DNA of 64,000 nucleotides from Aeromicrobium massiliense JC14 (GTDB lineage Bacteria > Actinomycetota > Actinomycetes > Propionibacteriales > Nocardioidaceae). The stretch covers positions 1,225,652-1,289,651 of the forward strand of contig NZ_HE978636.1 of assembly GCF_000312105.1 (NCBI RefSeq). Direction: 5' to 3'. Below, piece after piece: positions 1-7,818 of this stretch (the first letter of the stretch is position 1; every line of letters begins with the position of its first letter). A program made the translations under genes and the position numbers. Below the pieces are notes generated by a model. It ran no database searches, was not told the DNA's origin, and worked only from the letters and a program-made list of their open reading frames with translations.

Positions 1-2
1 GC

Positions 3-131
3 TTCGCCGAGGTCGTCGCGATGTGCTCGGTGCTGGTCGGTGACACCCCCGTGAACACCCGCGAGCCTGCCTCGGTCGACCTCCCGGCCGGCGCCACCGT
101 CGAGCTGCTGCCGCCGTTCGCCGGTGGATGA
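3..131 (+). CDS. MoaD/ThiS-family sulfur-carrier protein, C-terminal end (5' truncated)
   Basis: Only the last 42 residues lie in the window; the start is upstream of base 1. The reading frame ends in VELLPPFAGG followed by TGA. A C-terminal Gly-Gly behind a PP[FV]AGG tail is the signature of MoaD/ThiS ubiquitin-like carriers, whose terminal glycine is adenylated by a MoeB/ThiF enzyme and converted to a thiocarboxylate. The downstream rhodanese and thioredoxin-like genes fit a sulfur-transfer context. MoaD and ThiS cannot be separated from this fragment; the PPFAGG ending leans towards MoaD. Confidence 0.75.
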   Translation, partial: FAEVVAMCSVLVGDTPVNTREPASVDLPAGATVELLPPFAGG

Positions 132-177
132 GCGGGTTCGCCCGCGGCGCGCGGGACGCGGCTGAGATCATGCGTCC

Positions 178-972
178 GTGACCCGTCTGCGCTCCGCCGC
201 CCTCGTCGTCGTCCTGGCGGTCGGGGCGGCCCTGGCCGCGCGGTCAGGGACGCTCGCCGTCGCCGTGCCGGTGCTGGCCACGCAGCTCGTCGTCGCCGGG
301 GCGCCGTCGCCCCTGGACGCCCGCGGCCGCGTCGTCCGCGCCCCGCGGCTCGTGCCCGTCGTGCTGACCGCGCTCGTCGCGACGTTGCTCGTGCTGCGCC
401 CGCGCCTGCTCGACGGTGCCGAAGGCGTGCGCGTCGACGTCACCGCCGCTGAGTCCGGCACGATGACCGGAGTCCTGCCCGCGGTCGCGCTCGGCGTGGT
501 GGCGACGTTCGTGGCCCAGGTGCTGCGCCGCGACGAGCGCCGCCAGCTCGTCGCCGCCGTCGCCTACGCGGTCGGGCTGTGCGTGGTCGCGGCCCTGGCC
601 GCCGGGTGGATCGCCGCGGCGCACGGACCGCGCGGTGCCGAGGTGCTCGCCGTCGTGGCCGCCGCCGCGTCCGCCGCCGTGCTGGTGCGGGCCGTGCCGC
701 TGCGCCGCCTCGTCGTGCTCCCCGCCGCCGGCCTCGCGGGCCTGCTCGCCGGCGGTCTCGCCGCCGAGCTCCAGGACGCCTACGCGTTCGGCTGGCTCGC
801 GGGCGGTGCCGTGGGCCTGCTCGCCGCGGTGACCGCCCTGCTGGGGCTGGCCGTCGGCAGCGCCTGGGTGGCCGGCCGCGAGCGCACCTGGGGGCTTCCC
901 GCCGCCACGTCCGTCGCGCTGCTCGGCCCCGTCGCCTACGTCGGGGCCCAGGTCGCCGGGCTCTCGCTGTGA
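178..972 (+). CDS. Hypothetical multi-pass membrane protein
   Basis: A 264-residue protein, very rich in Ala, Val and Leu, with about seven hydrophobic stretches separated by short Arg-rich loops, so an integral membrane protein. I recognise no catalytic motif. The GTG at 178 is the first start in frame after the upstream stop; no strong Shine-Dalgarno is visible. It lies between a MoaD/ThiS-like gene and a thioredoxin-like gene in the same direction. In mycobacteria an uncharacterised exported or membrane protein occurs near the thiX-cysA2-sseC genes, so it may be the counterpart. Function unknown. Confidence 0.7.
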   Translation: MTRLRSAALVVVLAVGAALAARSGTLAVAVPVLATQLVVAGAPSPLDARGRVVRAPRLVPVVLTALVATLLVLRPRLLDGAEGVRVDVTAAESGTMTGVLPAVALGVVATFVAQVLRRDERRQLVAAVAYAVGLCVVAALAAGWIAAAHGPRGAEVLAVVAAAASAAVLVRAVPLRRLVVLPAAGLAGLLAGGLAAELQDAYAFGWLAGGAVGLLAAVTALLGLAVGSAWVAGRERTWGLPAATSVALLGPVAYVGAQVAGLSL

Positions 973-1019
973 ACCGCAGGGGTGCCGGCGGCCCTGGAGC
1001 ACGCTCGTAGGCTGGCGGC

Positions 1020-1463
1020 ATGACCGGGACCTGGGTGCTGCTGGGCGCGCTCGCCGCGACCGTCGTCGTCGCGCTGCTGCTGCGCCGCCGTGACGGCCGG
1101 TTCGCCGCCACGCCCGCGCCCGCGCCGGACACGGCGGCGGACGAACGCGAGCGCGTGGACGCCGCCGACCTCGACGTGCCGCTCGGCGAGCGGGCCACCC
1201 TGGTGCAGTTCTCCAGCTCCTTCTGCAGCCCGTGCCGGGCCACGCGGGTGCTGCTGTCCGACGTCGTGCGCAGCGTGCCCGGTGTCGTCCACGTGGAGGT
1301 CGACGCGGAGTCCCACCTCGACCTCGTCCGCCGTCACCGCGTCCTGCGCACGCCGACCGTCCTGGTGCTCGGACCTGACGGCGAGGTCGTCCAGCGGGCC
1401 TCCGGCGTCCCGCGGCGCGAGCAGGTGCTCACCGCCCTCGCGCTCGCCGTTCCCGAGGACTGA
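1020..1463 (+). CDS. Membrane-anchored thioredoxin-like protein (ThiX-like)
   Basis: A 147-residue protein: an N-terminal membrane anchor (about residues 4-21), an Arg-rich stop, a Pro/Ala linker, then a thioredoxin fold with the redox motif C69-S-P-C72 in FCSPCRATR and the cis-Pro segment RTPTVLVL. It should act as a thiol-disulfide reductase at the membrane. It precedes the sulfurtransferase genes, as thiX neighbours cysA2 and sseC2 in Mycobacterium. The start is chosen because TAGGCT lies 6 nt before the ATG, the pattern of a leaderless promoter. The substrate is not evident. Confidence 0.85.
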   Translation: MTGTWVLLGALAATVVVALLLRRRDGRFAATPAPAPDTAADERERVDAADLDVPLGERATLVQFSSSFCSPCRATRVLLSDVVRSVPGVVHVEVDAESHLDLVRRHRVLRTPTVLVLGPDGEVVQRASGVPRREQVLTALALAVPED

Positions 1464-1513
1464 GACGCCTGTCCGTCATGTGGGACGCCGGAGGGCTTCC
1501 CGGGACGGCCCCC

Positions 1514-1519
1514 TAGGCT
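1514..1519 (+). promoter_or_regulatory. -10 element of the leaderless cysteine leader ORF
   Basis: TAGGCT lies exactly 6 nt before the ATG at 1526. This is the TANNNT-N6-start arrangement of actinobacterial leaderless transcripts. It implies that the transcript for the DUF4395-rhodanese-DUF1416 operon begins at the first base of the leader ORF. Confidence 0.6.
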
Positions 1520-1525
1520 GGGCCC

Positions 1526-1606
1526 ATGTTCGAGACCACGCTCCTGACGCGTCGCCTGGCAGTGGACTGCTGCCGCACGCGCTCGGCGCTGTGTCGCGCG
1601 CGCTGA
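1526..1606 (+). CDS. Cysteine-rich leader peptide (predicted attenuator uORF)
   Basis: A 26-codon ORF, too short for usual gene calling, containing DCCRTRSALCR: three cysteine codons, two adjacent, near its end. It ends 37 nt before DUF4395, which has its own GGAG ribosome site. In mycobacteria, leaderless poly-cysteine upstream ORFs lie before cysA2/sseC2-type sulfur operons and act as cysteine-responsive attenuators: stalling at Cys codons exposes the downstream ribosome site. Size, leaderless promoter, tandem Cys codons and downstream genes all match. The exact RNA switch was not resolved by eye. Confidence 0.75.
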   Translation: MFETTLLTRRLAVDCCRTRSALCRAR

Positions 1607-1643
1607 TCCGCGCCCGACCCCTCGAACCTCCCGGAGACCATCC

Positions 1644-2081
1644 ATGACCCGACCGCTCCAGGTCGATCCGCGCGGCCTGCGCTTCTCGGCCGCGCTCACC
1701 TCGGTCGTCCTCGCCGCCGCCCTGCTGGCCCCGCGTCCTGCAGCGCTGGCGCTGCTGGCCGCGCAGGCCCTCGTCTTCGCGGCCGGAGCCTCGGGCCGGT
1801 TCGACCTCTCGCCGTACGGCCGGCTGTTCGCGCGGGTGCTCCGGCCCCGCCTGGGCCCGCCGGCCGAGCTCGAGGACGCCCGCGCGCCGCAGTTCGCGCA
1901 AGGCGTCGGCCTCACCTTCACGCTCGTCGCCGTCGTCGCCCTGGCCGCCGGCCTGGACGTCGTCGGCCTCGTCGCGACCGGCTTCGCGCTGGTCGCCGCC
2001 CTGCTCAACGCCGTCGTGGGCTTCTGCCTCGGCTGCGAGACGTACCTGGTCCTGCGCCGCCTGGCGCCGGTCCGCGCCTGA
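1644..2081 (+). CDS. DUF4395 family membrane protein
   Basis: A 145-residue protein with four likely membrane segments (about 14-30, 32-50, 90-110, 112-128) and the family hallmark CLGCE, with C128 and C131 at the membrane edge. GGAG precedes the ATG at normal spacing. DUF4395 genes typically sit beside thioredoxin and rhodanese genes, as here, suggesting membrane-bound thiol or sulfur transfer through the paired cysteines. The biochemical role is not established. It is first in the operon behind the cysteine leader ORF. Confidence 0.85.
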   Translation: MTRPLQVDPRGLRFSAALTSVVLAAALLAPRPAALALLAAQALVFAAGASGRFDLSPYGRLFARVLRPRLGPPAELEDARAPQFAQGVGLTFTLVAVVALAAGLDVVGLVATGFALVAALLNAVVGFCLGCETYLVLRRLAPVRA

Positions 2082-2135
2082 ACCCTTCTCACCAACCCCT
2101 GCCGTGGGACAAGCCCACGACGAAACGGAGGAAAC

Positions 2136-2984
2136 ATGAGCCGCGAGAACGCGCTCGTCACCGCTGACTGGGTCGAGCAGCACCTCGACGACCCGAAGGT
2201 CGTCCTGGTCGAGGTCGACGAGGACACCGAGGCCTACGACAAGGGCCACATCCCCGGTGCCGTGAAGCTGGACTGGAAGAAGGACCTGCAGGACGGCGTC
2301 CGCCACGACTTCGTCGGCCAGGAGGCGCTCGAGGCGCTGCTGTCGGCCAAGGGCGTCGCCAACGACGACACGATCGTGCTCTACGGCGGCAACAACAACT
2401 GGTTCGCCGCGTACGCGTACTGGTACCTGACCTACTACGGCCACGAGAACCTGCGCCTGCTCGACGGCGGCCGCAAGAAGTGGGAGCTCGAGAGCCGTGA
2501 GCTGACCACCGACGTCACGGACCGTCCGGCCACGACCTACACGGCGAAGGCCCCCAACGACGACATCCGGGCGTACCGCGACGAGGTCGTCGAGGCCATC
2601 GGCGCCAAGAACCTCATCGACGTCCGCAGCCCCGACGAGTACGCCGGACGCCTGCTCGCCCCCGCGCACCTGCCGCAGGAGGCCGCGCAGATCGGTGGCC
2701 ACATCCCCACCGCGGGCAACGTCCCGTGGAGCAAGGCCGCGAACGACGACGGCACGTTCAAGTCCGACGACGAGCTCAAGGAGCTGTACGCGGGTGCCGG
2801 CCTCGACGAGGGCAAGGACACCATCGCCTACTGCCGCATCGGCGAGCGCTCGAGCCACACCTGGTTCGTGCTCTCGGAGATCCTGGGCTACCCGAACGTG
2901 AAGAACTACGACGGGTCGTGGAGCGAGTACGGCTCGCTGCGCGGCGTCCCGGTCGCGCTCGGCGACGAGCCCGGAGCCCGCTGA
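2136..2984 (+). CDS. cysA: Thiosulfate sulfurtransferase (rhodanese, CysA2/SseA type)
   Basis: A 282-residue two-domain rhodanese. The N-terminal domain has no catalytic Cys; the C-terminal domain has the active-site loop C233-R-I-G-E-R-S and the conserved IDVRSPDEYAG segment. It transfers sulfane sulfur from thiosulfate or a related donor to a thiol acceptor. CRIGERS is the loop of mycobacterial CysA2/CysA3. The gene has an AACGGAGGAAAC ribosome site and overlaps DUF1416 downstream (TGATG). The pairing with DUF1416 (SseC) is conserved in actinobacteria. Despite the historical name it is not the sulfate-transport ATPase CysA. Confidence 0.93.
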   Translation: MSRENALVTADWVEQHLDDPKVVLVEVDEDTEAYDKGHIPGAVKLDWKKDLQDGVRHDFVGQEALEALLSAKGVANDDTIVLYGGNNNWFAAYAYWYLTYYGHENLRLLDGGRKKWELESRELTTDVTDRPATTYTAKAPNDDIRAYRDEVVEAIGAKNLIDVRSPDEYAGRLLAPAHLPQEAAQIGGHIPTAGNVPWSKAANDDGTFKSDDELKELYAGAGLDEGKDTIAYCRIGERSSHTWFVLSEILGYPNVKNYDGSWSEYGSLRGVPVALGDEPGAR

Positions 2985-3280
2985 TGTGCGGCGCCACGGC
3001 CGGCGGACCCTCGCTCGAGGGGGTCGACGTCGCCAACCAGGCGGTCATCCAGGGCATCGTGACGCGTGACGGCGAGCCCGTCGGCAACGCGTACGTGCGC
3101 CTGCTCGACCGCCACGGCGAGTTCACCGCCGAGGTGCCGACGTCCGTGACCGGCCAGTTCCGGTTCTTCGCCGCCGACGGCGCCTGGACGCTGCGCACCC
3201 TCGCGCCCCGGGCCGAGGCCGTCGACCGCGAGGTCGTGGCCCAGAAGGGCTCGGTCGCCGAGGTGCTCGTGACGGTCTGA
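2984..3280 (+). CDS. sseC: DUF1416 protein (SseC-like)
   Basis: A 98-residue protein starting MCGATAGG and containing a transthyretin/CarboxypepD_reg-like beta fold (IQGIVTRDGEPVGNAYVRLL and later GQFRFFAADGAWTLR). It matches the SseC/DUF1416 family coded immediately after CysA-type sulfurtransferases in actinobacteria. The ATG overlaps the rhodanese stop, so translation is probably coupled. The N-terminal Cys2 is family-typical and might be a sulfur acceptor, which is inference. A perfect hairpin follows the stop. Confidence 0.88.
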   Translation: MCGATAGGPSLEGVDVANQAVIQGIVTRDGEPVGNAYVRLLDRHGEFTAEVPTSVTGQFRFFAADGAWTLRTLAPRAEAVDREVVAQKGSVAEVLVTV

Positions 3281-3287
3281 CGACCGA

Positions 3288-3331
3288 CGCACGAAGGCCC
3301 TCCCACCGCCTGGTGGGAGGGCCTTCGTGCG
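3288..3331. terminator. Bidirectional hairpin terminator between DUF1416 and the LCP gene
   Basis: A 20-bp perfect stem (3288-3307 with 3312-3331) and a GCCT loop lie between convergent genes. There is no U-tract; the stem ends in CTTCGTGCG, a tail shared with other hairpins in this window. Confidence 0.8.
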
Positions 3332-3347
3332 TCCGCGGACGAGCGGG

Positions 3348-4499
3348 TCAGCCGGCGTCGGAGGCCTGGGCCTCCTCGTCGTCCTCGGGTGCCTTGTTGG
3401 TGGCGTCGGGGTACTTGCGCAGGTAGCGGGCGACCCGGTCAGAACGCAGTGCCTGGTACAGCTCCTGCGCCTGGTCCTGGTCCAGGCGCACGACGTCGCC
3501 GTAGGGATCGACGCGCTCCGTGCCGGCGATGGGAACCGTCATGAACTGCACGTCGTCCGCGGCGATGCCGCGCAACGACAGGGCCAGGCCGCGGATGTCG
3601 CCGGACTTCCACTGCTGGTCGACCGTCAGGTTGCGCGTGACGGCGCCCAGCGTGTTGGTGAGCTTCACCGGGTTGGTCAGGGTGCCCGACGAGAGCATCT
3701 TCTTCATCAGCGCGCGGATGAAGTTCTGCTGGCGCTCGATGCGCTCGAAGTCGCCGCGCACCAGGCCGTGGCGGGTGCGGACGTACTGCAGCGCGCGCTT
3801 GCCCTGCAGCTTCTTCCAGCCCTTCTCCCAGGTGATGTCCTGGTTGCTGTCGTAGGACGTGTACGGGATGTAGACCCGCACGCCGTCGACCGCCTCGGAC
3901 AGGTCCTTGAACCCGTCCCAGTCGATGATCGCCAGGTGCTTCATGCGCAGGTCGGTCAGGTGCTCGACGGTCGAGATCGCTCCGGCCGGGCCGTAGTTGG
4001 AGAAGGCGGAGTTGATCTTGGCCATGCCGGCCTCGTCGCCGTTCTCGTCGTAGATCATCGTCAGCGTGTCGCGCGGGATGGAGACGAGGTGGACGTTCTT
4101 CCGGTCCGCCGAGATGTGCAGCACCATGATGGTGTCCGAGCGGTACTTGCCGGCCGGCCACTCCTCGTTCGCCGCGTCCTGCGAGAGGGTCGTGTCCTTG
4201 TACTCGGCCAGCGAGGTCTCGCCGCGGTCGGAGCCGAGCAGCAGGATGTTGAGCGCGTTGCCCTTGTCGGGGTCCGGGCGCTCGTCCTCGTTCAGCGTGT
4301 TGCCCGGGTCGACGCGAGCGATGTTGTTGAACTGCCGGTTCAGGTTGTAGGCGTAGCCACCGAGGGCGACGCCGGCCAGCATCACGACCGAGAGGACGCC
4401 GACGAGCAGCTTGCGGTGCCGCTTGTGGAAGGGGAGGCCACCGGCGCGGCGCTTGCCCGCGCCTCGGTACTTGCGCGGCCTCGCGCTGTCGTCGCTCAT
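3348..4499 (-). CDS. LytR-CpsA-Psr (LCP) family cell-wall glycopolymer ligase
   Basis: A 383-residue protein: a basic cytoplasmic tail, one membrane helix (about residues 31-51) and an extracellular LCP domain. Recognisable segments are ILLLGSDRGE, RSDTIMVLHI with LVSIPRDT, KINSAFSNYG and RTRHGLVRGDFERIERQQ, which hold the Arg and Asp residues that bind polyprenyl pyrophosphate and metal. LCP enzymes attach polymers such as teichoic acids or arabinogalactan to peptidoglycan. Ribosome site GGAG is next to the ATG. The acidic C-terminal tail is variable. The transferred polymer cannot be read from sequence. Confidence 0.9.
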   Translation of the reverse strand: MSDDSARPRKYRGAGKRRAGGLPFHKRHRKLLVGVLSVVMLAGVALGGYAYNLNRQFNNIARVDPGNTLNEDERPDPDKGNALNILLLGSDRGETSLAEYKDTTLSQDAANEEWPAGKYRSDTIMVLHISADRKNVHLVSIPRDTLTMIYDENGDEAGMAKINSAFSNYGPAGAISTVEHLTDLRMKHLAIIDWDGFKDLSEAVDGVRVYIPYTSYDSNQDITWEKGWKKLQGKRALQYVRTRHGLVRGDFERIERQQNFIRALMKKMLSSGTLTNPVKLTNTLGAVTRNLTVDQQWKSGDIRGLALSLRGIAADDVQFMTVPIAGTERVDPYGDVVRLDQDQAQELYQALRSDRVARYLRKYPDATNKAPEDDEEAQASDAG

Positions 4500-4592
4500 C
4501 GATCTCCTGCTGGTGAGGGGTCCTGGGACATTGTGCCGGGTGCGTCCCCGCCGCCCAACGCCTACGGCCCGATTGCCAGGGAGATCTTGGTT

Positions 4593-5015
4593 TCACACCT
4601 CCAGCAGGATCGTCACCGGACCGTCGTTCGTGAGCGAGACGGCCATGTCGGCTCCGAAGACCCCGCGCTCGACCTTCGCGCCCAGAGAGGCCAGGTGCGC
4701 GCACACCGCGTCGTACAGCGGCTCGGCCACCGGACCCGGCGCGGCGGCGTTCCAGGTGGGCCGGCGGCCCTTGCGGGCGTCGCCGTAGAGCGTGAACTGG
4801 CTGACCACGAGCAGCGGGGCGCCGACGTCGCTGCACGAGCGCTCGTCGCGCAGCACGCGCAGCGTCCAGAGCTTGTCGGCCAGCCGGCGGGCCTGCTCGG
4901 GGGTGTCGTCGTGGGTGACGCCCACGAGCACCATCAAGCCGGCGCCGATGCGCCCGACCTCCTCGCCGTCGACCGCGACCGCCGCCTCGCTGACCCGCTG
5001 CACCACTGCTCGCAC
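4593..5015 (-). CDS. dtd: D-aminoacyl-tRNA deacylase
   Basis: A 140-residue protein with family signatures [13 protein letters not shown] at the N-terminus, [11 protein letters not shown] (active-site SQxT) and [14 protein letters not shown] (NxGPVT) at the end. Dtd hydrolyses D-amino acids (and Gly from tRNA-Ala) off mischarged tRNA. The GTG at 5015 gives the normal family length; longer upstream extensions run through the divergent nitrobindin gene and are not credible. TAGGGT lies 7 nt before the GTG, so it is probably leaderless, back-to-back with nitrobindin. Confidence 0.93.
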   Translation of the reverse strand: MRAVVQRVSEAAVAVDGEEVGRIGAGLMVLVGVTHDDTPEQARRLADKLWTLRVLRDERSCSDVGAPLLVVSQFTLYGDARKGRRPTWNAAAPGPVAEPLYDAVCAHLASLGAKVERGVFGADMAVSLTNDGPVTILLEV

Positions 5016-5075
5016 GTGCCGGACCCTAGTCGACGCCGCCGGGCCGCCCGTGCGTGCGCCGATAGGATCGGGGGC

Positions 5076-5594
5076 ATGGCCTTCGAGATCCCCTCCGACC
5101 TGCACCGCGACCTGGTGCCCTTCGCGTGGCTGCTGGGCACGTGGCACGGCAACGGCAAGGGCGAGTACCCCACGATCGAGCCGTACGAGTTCGAGCAGGA
5201 CGTGGTCTTCGCCCACGACGGCCGCGACTTCCTGCACTACTTCAGCCGCACCTGGATCACCGACGCCGAGGGCGAGCGTCAGGGTCCCGGCCCGATCGAG
5301 ACCGGTTTCATCCGTCCGACCGACGCTCCGGCCGGCGCCCCGAAGACCGCGACGGGCGTCGAGCTGGTCATGGCGCACCCCAGCGGGTACGCCGAGATCT
5401 GGTACGGCACGATCGACGGCCCGCGGCTCACGCTCGCGACCGACCTGGTCGCCCGCACCGAGACCGCGCCGGCCTACACCGCCGGTCAGCGCATGTACGG
5501 CCTGGTCGAGGGCGACCTCATGTACGCCTACGACAAGGCCGCCGAGGACCAGCCGATGCAGTCGCACGTGTGGGGACAGCTCAAGCGTGTCTGA
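5076..5594 (+). CDS. Nitrobindin / FABP-like heme protein (peroxynitrite isomerase)
   Basis: A 172-residue protein with the nitrobindin signature [16 protein letters not shown] (GxWxGxGxxxYPTI, residues 19-34) and a C-terminal H164 in [10 protein letters not shown], the position expected for the proximal heme ligand. The family (mycobacterial Rv0813c type) is a ten-stranded beta barrel binding ferric heme, reacting with NO and isomerising peroxynitrite to nitrate. TAGGAT 7 nt before the ATG suggests a leaderless mRNA. It overlaps YgfZ by 8 nt. Proximity to the rhodanese/DUF1416 genes parallels Rv0813c-Rv0816c. Confidence 0.9.
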   Translation: MAFEIPSDLHRDLVPFAWLLGTWHGNGKGEYPTIEPYEFEQDVVFAHDGRDFLHYFSRTWITDAEGERQGPGPIETGFIRPTDAPAGAPKTATGVELVMAHPSGYAEIWYGTIDGPRLTLATDLVARTETAPAYTAGQRMYGLVEGDLMYAYDKAAEDQPMQSHVWGQLKRV

Positions 5595-6531
5595 CCTCCG
5601 CAGCCCCCTGCTCGACCTCCACGGCGCCGTGGAGGGCGACCCGCCGGACACCGGCGTGGCCGCGCACTACGGCTCGATCTCGGCCGAGCAGCGCCGGCTC
5701 GAGGCCGGCGAGGCGTTCGTCGACCTCTCGCACCGCGACGTGCTGGCGATCTCCGGTGCCGACCGGCTGACCTACCTGCACTCGATCACGACGCAGCACC
5801 TGGCGGGGCTGGCCACGGGCACCCCCACCGAGGCGCTGATCCTCAGTCCGCAGGGCCGGGTCGAGCACGCCTTCTCCGGCGTCGACGACGGCGAGACGTT
5901 CTGGGCGCACACCGAGCCGGGCGCCGGCGTCGCGCTGGCCCAGTTCCTGGACTCGATGCGCTTCATGATGCGCGTCGAGGTGCGCGACGTCTCGGCGGAC
6001 AAGGCCGTCGTCGGCCTGCCGGGCCTGCGCATGGAGGTCGTCGACCGCGCGACGCTCGGCGAGCAGCCCGCTCGCCTGGGCGACCCGGTCGGCACGTGGG
6101 CGTGGGAGGCGCTGCGCATCGCCGCCGGCGTCCCGCGGCTCGGTCTCGACACCGACGACAAGACGATCCCCAACGAGGTCGGCTGGATCCCGTCGGCCGT
6201 CCACCTGGACAAGGGCTGCTACCGCGGGCAGGAGACGGTGGCCCGCGTGCACACCCTCGGACGTCCGCCGCGGCGCCTGGTGATGCTGCACCTGGACGGC
6301 TCGGTCGACCGGCTGCCGGCCCACGGCAGCGACGTGCTGCTGGACGACAAGCGGGTCGGGTTCGTCGGGTCGGCCGCCCGGCACCACGAGCTCGGTCCGA
6401 TCGCGCTGGCGCTCGTCAAGCGCAACGTCGACCCGGCCGCCACGCTGCTGGCCGACGGTGTCGCCGCCGGCCAGGAGGTCGTCGTCGACCCCGAGGTCGG
6501 GCTGCACGTCCGTCCCGTCCTCGACCGGTAG
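5587..6531 (+). CDS. ygfZ: YgfZ/GcvT-domain folate-binding protein
   Basis: A 314-residue protein with the YgfZ hallmark K209-G-C211-Y-R-G-Q-E and a GcvT-like tetrahydrofolate-binding domain. YgfZ (IBA57 family) supports assembly or repair of certain Fe-S enzymes. The GTG at 5587 overlaps the nitrobindin stop by 8 nt, so the two are co-translated. C211 is the conserved functional cysteine. No oddities are seen. Confidence 0.9.
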   Translation: MSDLRSPLLDLHGAVEGDPPDTGVAAHYGSISAEQRRLEAGEAFVDLSHRDVLAISGADRLTYLHSITTQHLAGLATGTPTEALILSPQGRVEHAFSGVDDGETFWAHTEPGAGVALAQFLDSMRFMMRVEVRDVSADKAVVGLPGLRMEVVDRATLGEQPARLGDPVGTWAWEALRIAAGVPRLGLDTDDKTIPNEVGWIPSAVHLDKGCYRGQETVARVHTLGRPPRRLVMLHLDGSVDRLPAHGSDVLLDDKRVGFVGSAARHHELGPIALALVKRNVDPAATLLADGVAAGQEVVVDPEVGLHVRPVLDR

Positions 6532-6636
6532 CGACGGCCCGCCGAACCTGTTCCGCGCCCGCCGCGAGCGGGACGGAAGGGCGCTGACTACGCTGGACCG
6601 CTGGCGCGAGCGCGCCGAGGCGACGGAAGGAGAGCC

Positions 6637-7815
6637 GTGCATCGTCTGGTCAATGGCACGCAGGGGTACGACTGGGGCTCGACCGACCTCATCCCGCGGT
6701 TCCTGGGCGCCGAGCCCGACGGCTCGCCGGTCGCCGAGATCTGGGTCGGCACGCACCCCCTGCTCCCCTCGAGCCTGGCCGACGACGAGCGTCCGCTGCA
6801 GGACGTCGCCGGTCGTCTGCCGTTCCTGCTGAAGGTGCTGGCCGCGGCCAAGCCGCTCTCGCTCCAGGTCCACCCCGACAAGGGGCAGGCCGAGACCGGG
6901 TACGCCGCCGAGAACGAGGCGGGCATCCCGCTGGACGCACCGCACCGCGTCTTCCGCGACGACAACCACAAGCCGGAGATGGCCTACGCGCTCACCCAGT
7001 TCGAGACGCTCGTCGGCTTCCGGCCCACGGCCGAGATCCTGCGGGTGCTCGACCACCTGCGGACCCCGCTGGCCGCGCGCATGAGCCACGAGCTGCACGA
7101 GGACCCGGGCTTCCCCGGCATCGTGCGCCTGGTCGAGCGGCTGCTGAGCGAGACCCCCTCGGCCGACGAGATCGCCGGCGTCGTCTCCGAGGCCCGCCGG
7201 AACCTGGACGAGGGCACCGACGTCAAGCGCGCCTTCGCCACCGCCGTCGAGCTCGCCGAGCACTATCCCGGCGACGTCGGCGTCGTCGTGGGGCTGCTGC
7301 TGAACCGGCTGACGCTCCAGCCGGGAGAGGCCGCCTTCCTCGACGCCGGCATCATCCACGCGCACCTGAGCGGCATGTGCCTGGAGATCATGGCCGAGTC
7401 CGACAACGTCCTGCGGGCCGGCCTCACCAGCAAGCACATCGACCCGACCGGCCTGGTGAGCACGCTGACCACCCGGTTCTCACGCCTGGCCCGGGTGACG
7501 CCCGAGCCGGTCGACCACGCGACCATCCTGCTCAGCCCCGGGTCGGACGAGTTCGCGCTCGCCGTCACCCAGTGCTCGGGCGCGGACGCCGACGGCGTCG
7601 AGGTGCCGGGCGCCGGCGAGCGGCTGCTGATCTGCACCGGCGGCGAGGTCGTGCTCGGCAACGAGCACGGGCAGGAGCTGCGGCTGCGCCGCGGCGACAC
7701 CGTGCACGCCGGCGCCGACGACGGCGAGCTGCGCCTGCGCGGGCTCGGCGAGGTGGCCCAGGCGTTCCAGCCGGCCAGCCTGCCGGCGACGTCGCGCCTG
7801 GTCGACCTGGTCTGA
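6637..7815 (+). CDS. manA: Mannose-6-phosphate isomerase, class I
   Basis: A 392-residue cupin enzyme interconverting fructose-6-P and mannose-6-P. Zinc-site segments are visible: LSLQVHPDKGQAE (Gln and His ligands), NHKPEMAYAL (Glu) and the later histidine in FLDAGIIHAHLSG. It starts MHRLVNGTQGYDWGS from a GTG with GGAAGGAG upstream. It converges on the guanylyltransferase gene with only three bases between the stops; together the two products make GDP-mannose with a phosphomannomutase coded elsewhere. The length is normal. Confidence 0.93.
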   Translation: MHRLVNGTQGYDWGSTDLIPRFLGAEPDGSPVAEIWVGTHPLLPSSLADDERPLQDVAGRLPFLLKVLAAAKPLSLQVHPDKGQAETGYAAENEAGIPLDAPHRVFRDDNHKPEMAYALTQFETLVGFRPTAEILRVLDHLRTPLAARMSHELHEDPGFPGIVRLVERLLSETPSADEIAGVVSEARRNLDEGTDVKRAFATAVELAEHYPGDVGVVVGLLLNRLTLQPGEAAFLDAGIIHAHLSGMCLEIMAESDNVLRAGLTSKHIDPTGLVSTLTTRFSRLARVTPEPVDHATILLSPGSDEFALAVTQCSGADADGVEVPGAGERLLICTGGEVVLGNEHGQELRLRRGDTVHAGADDGELRLRGLGEVAQAFQPASLPATSRLVDLV

Positions 7816-7818
7816 GGT

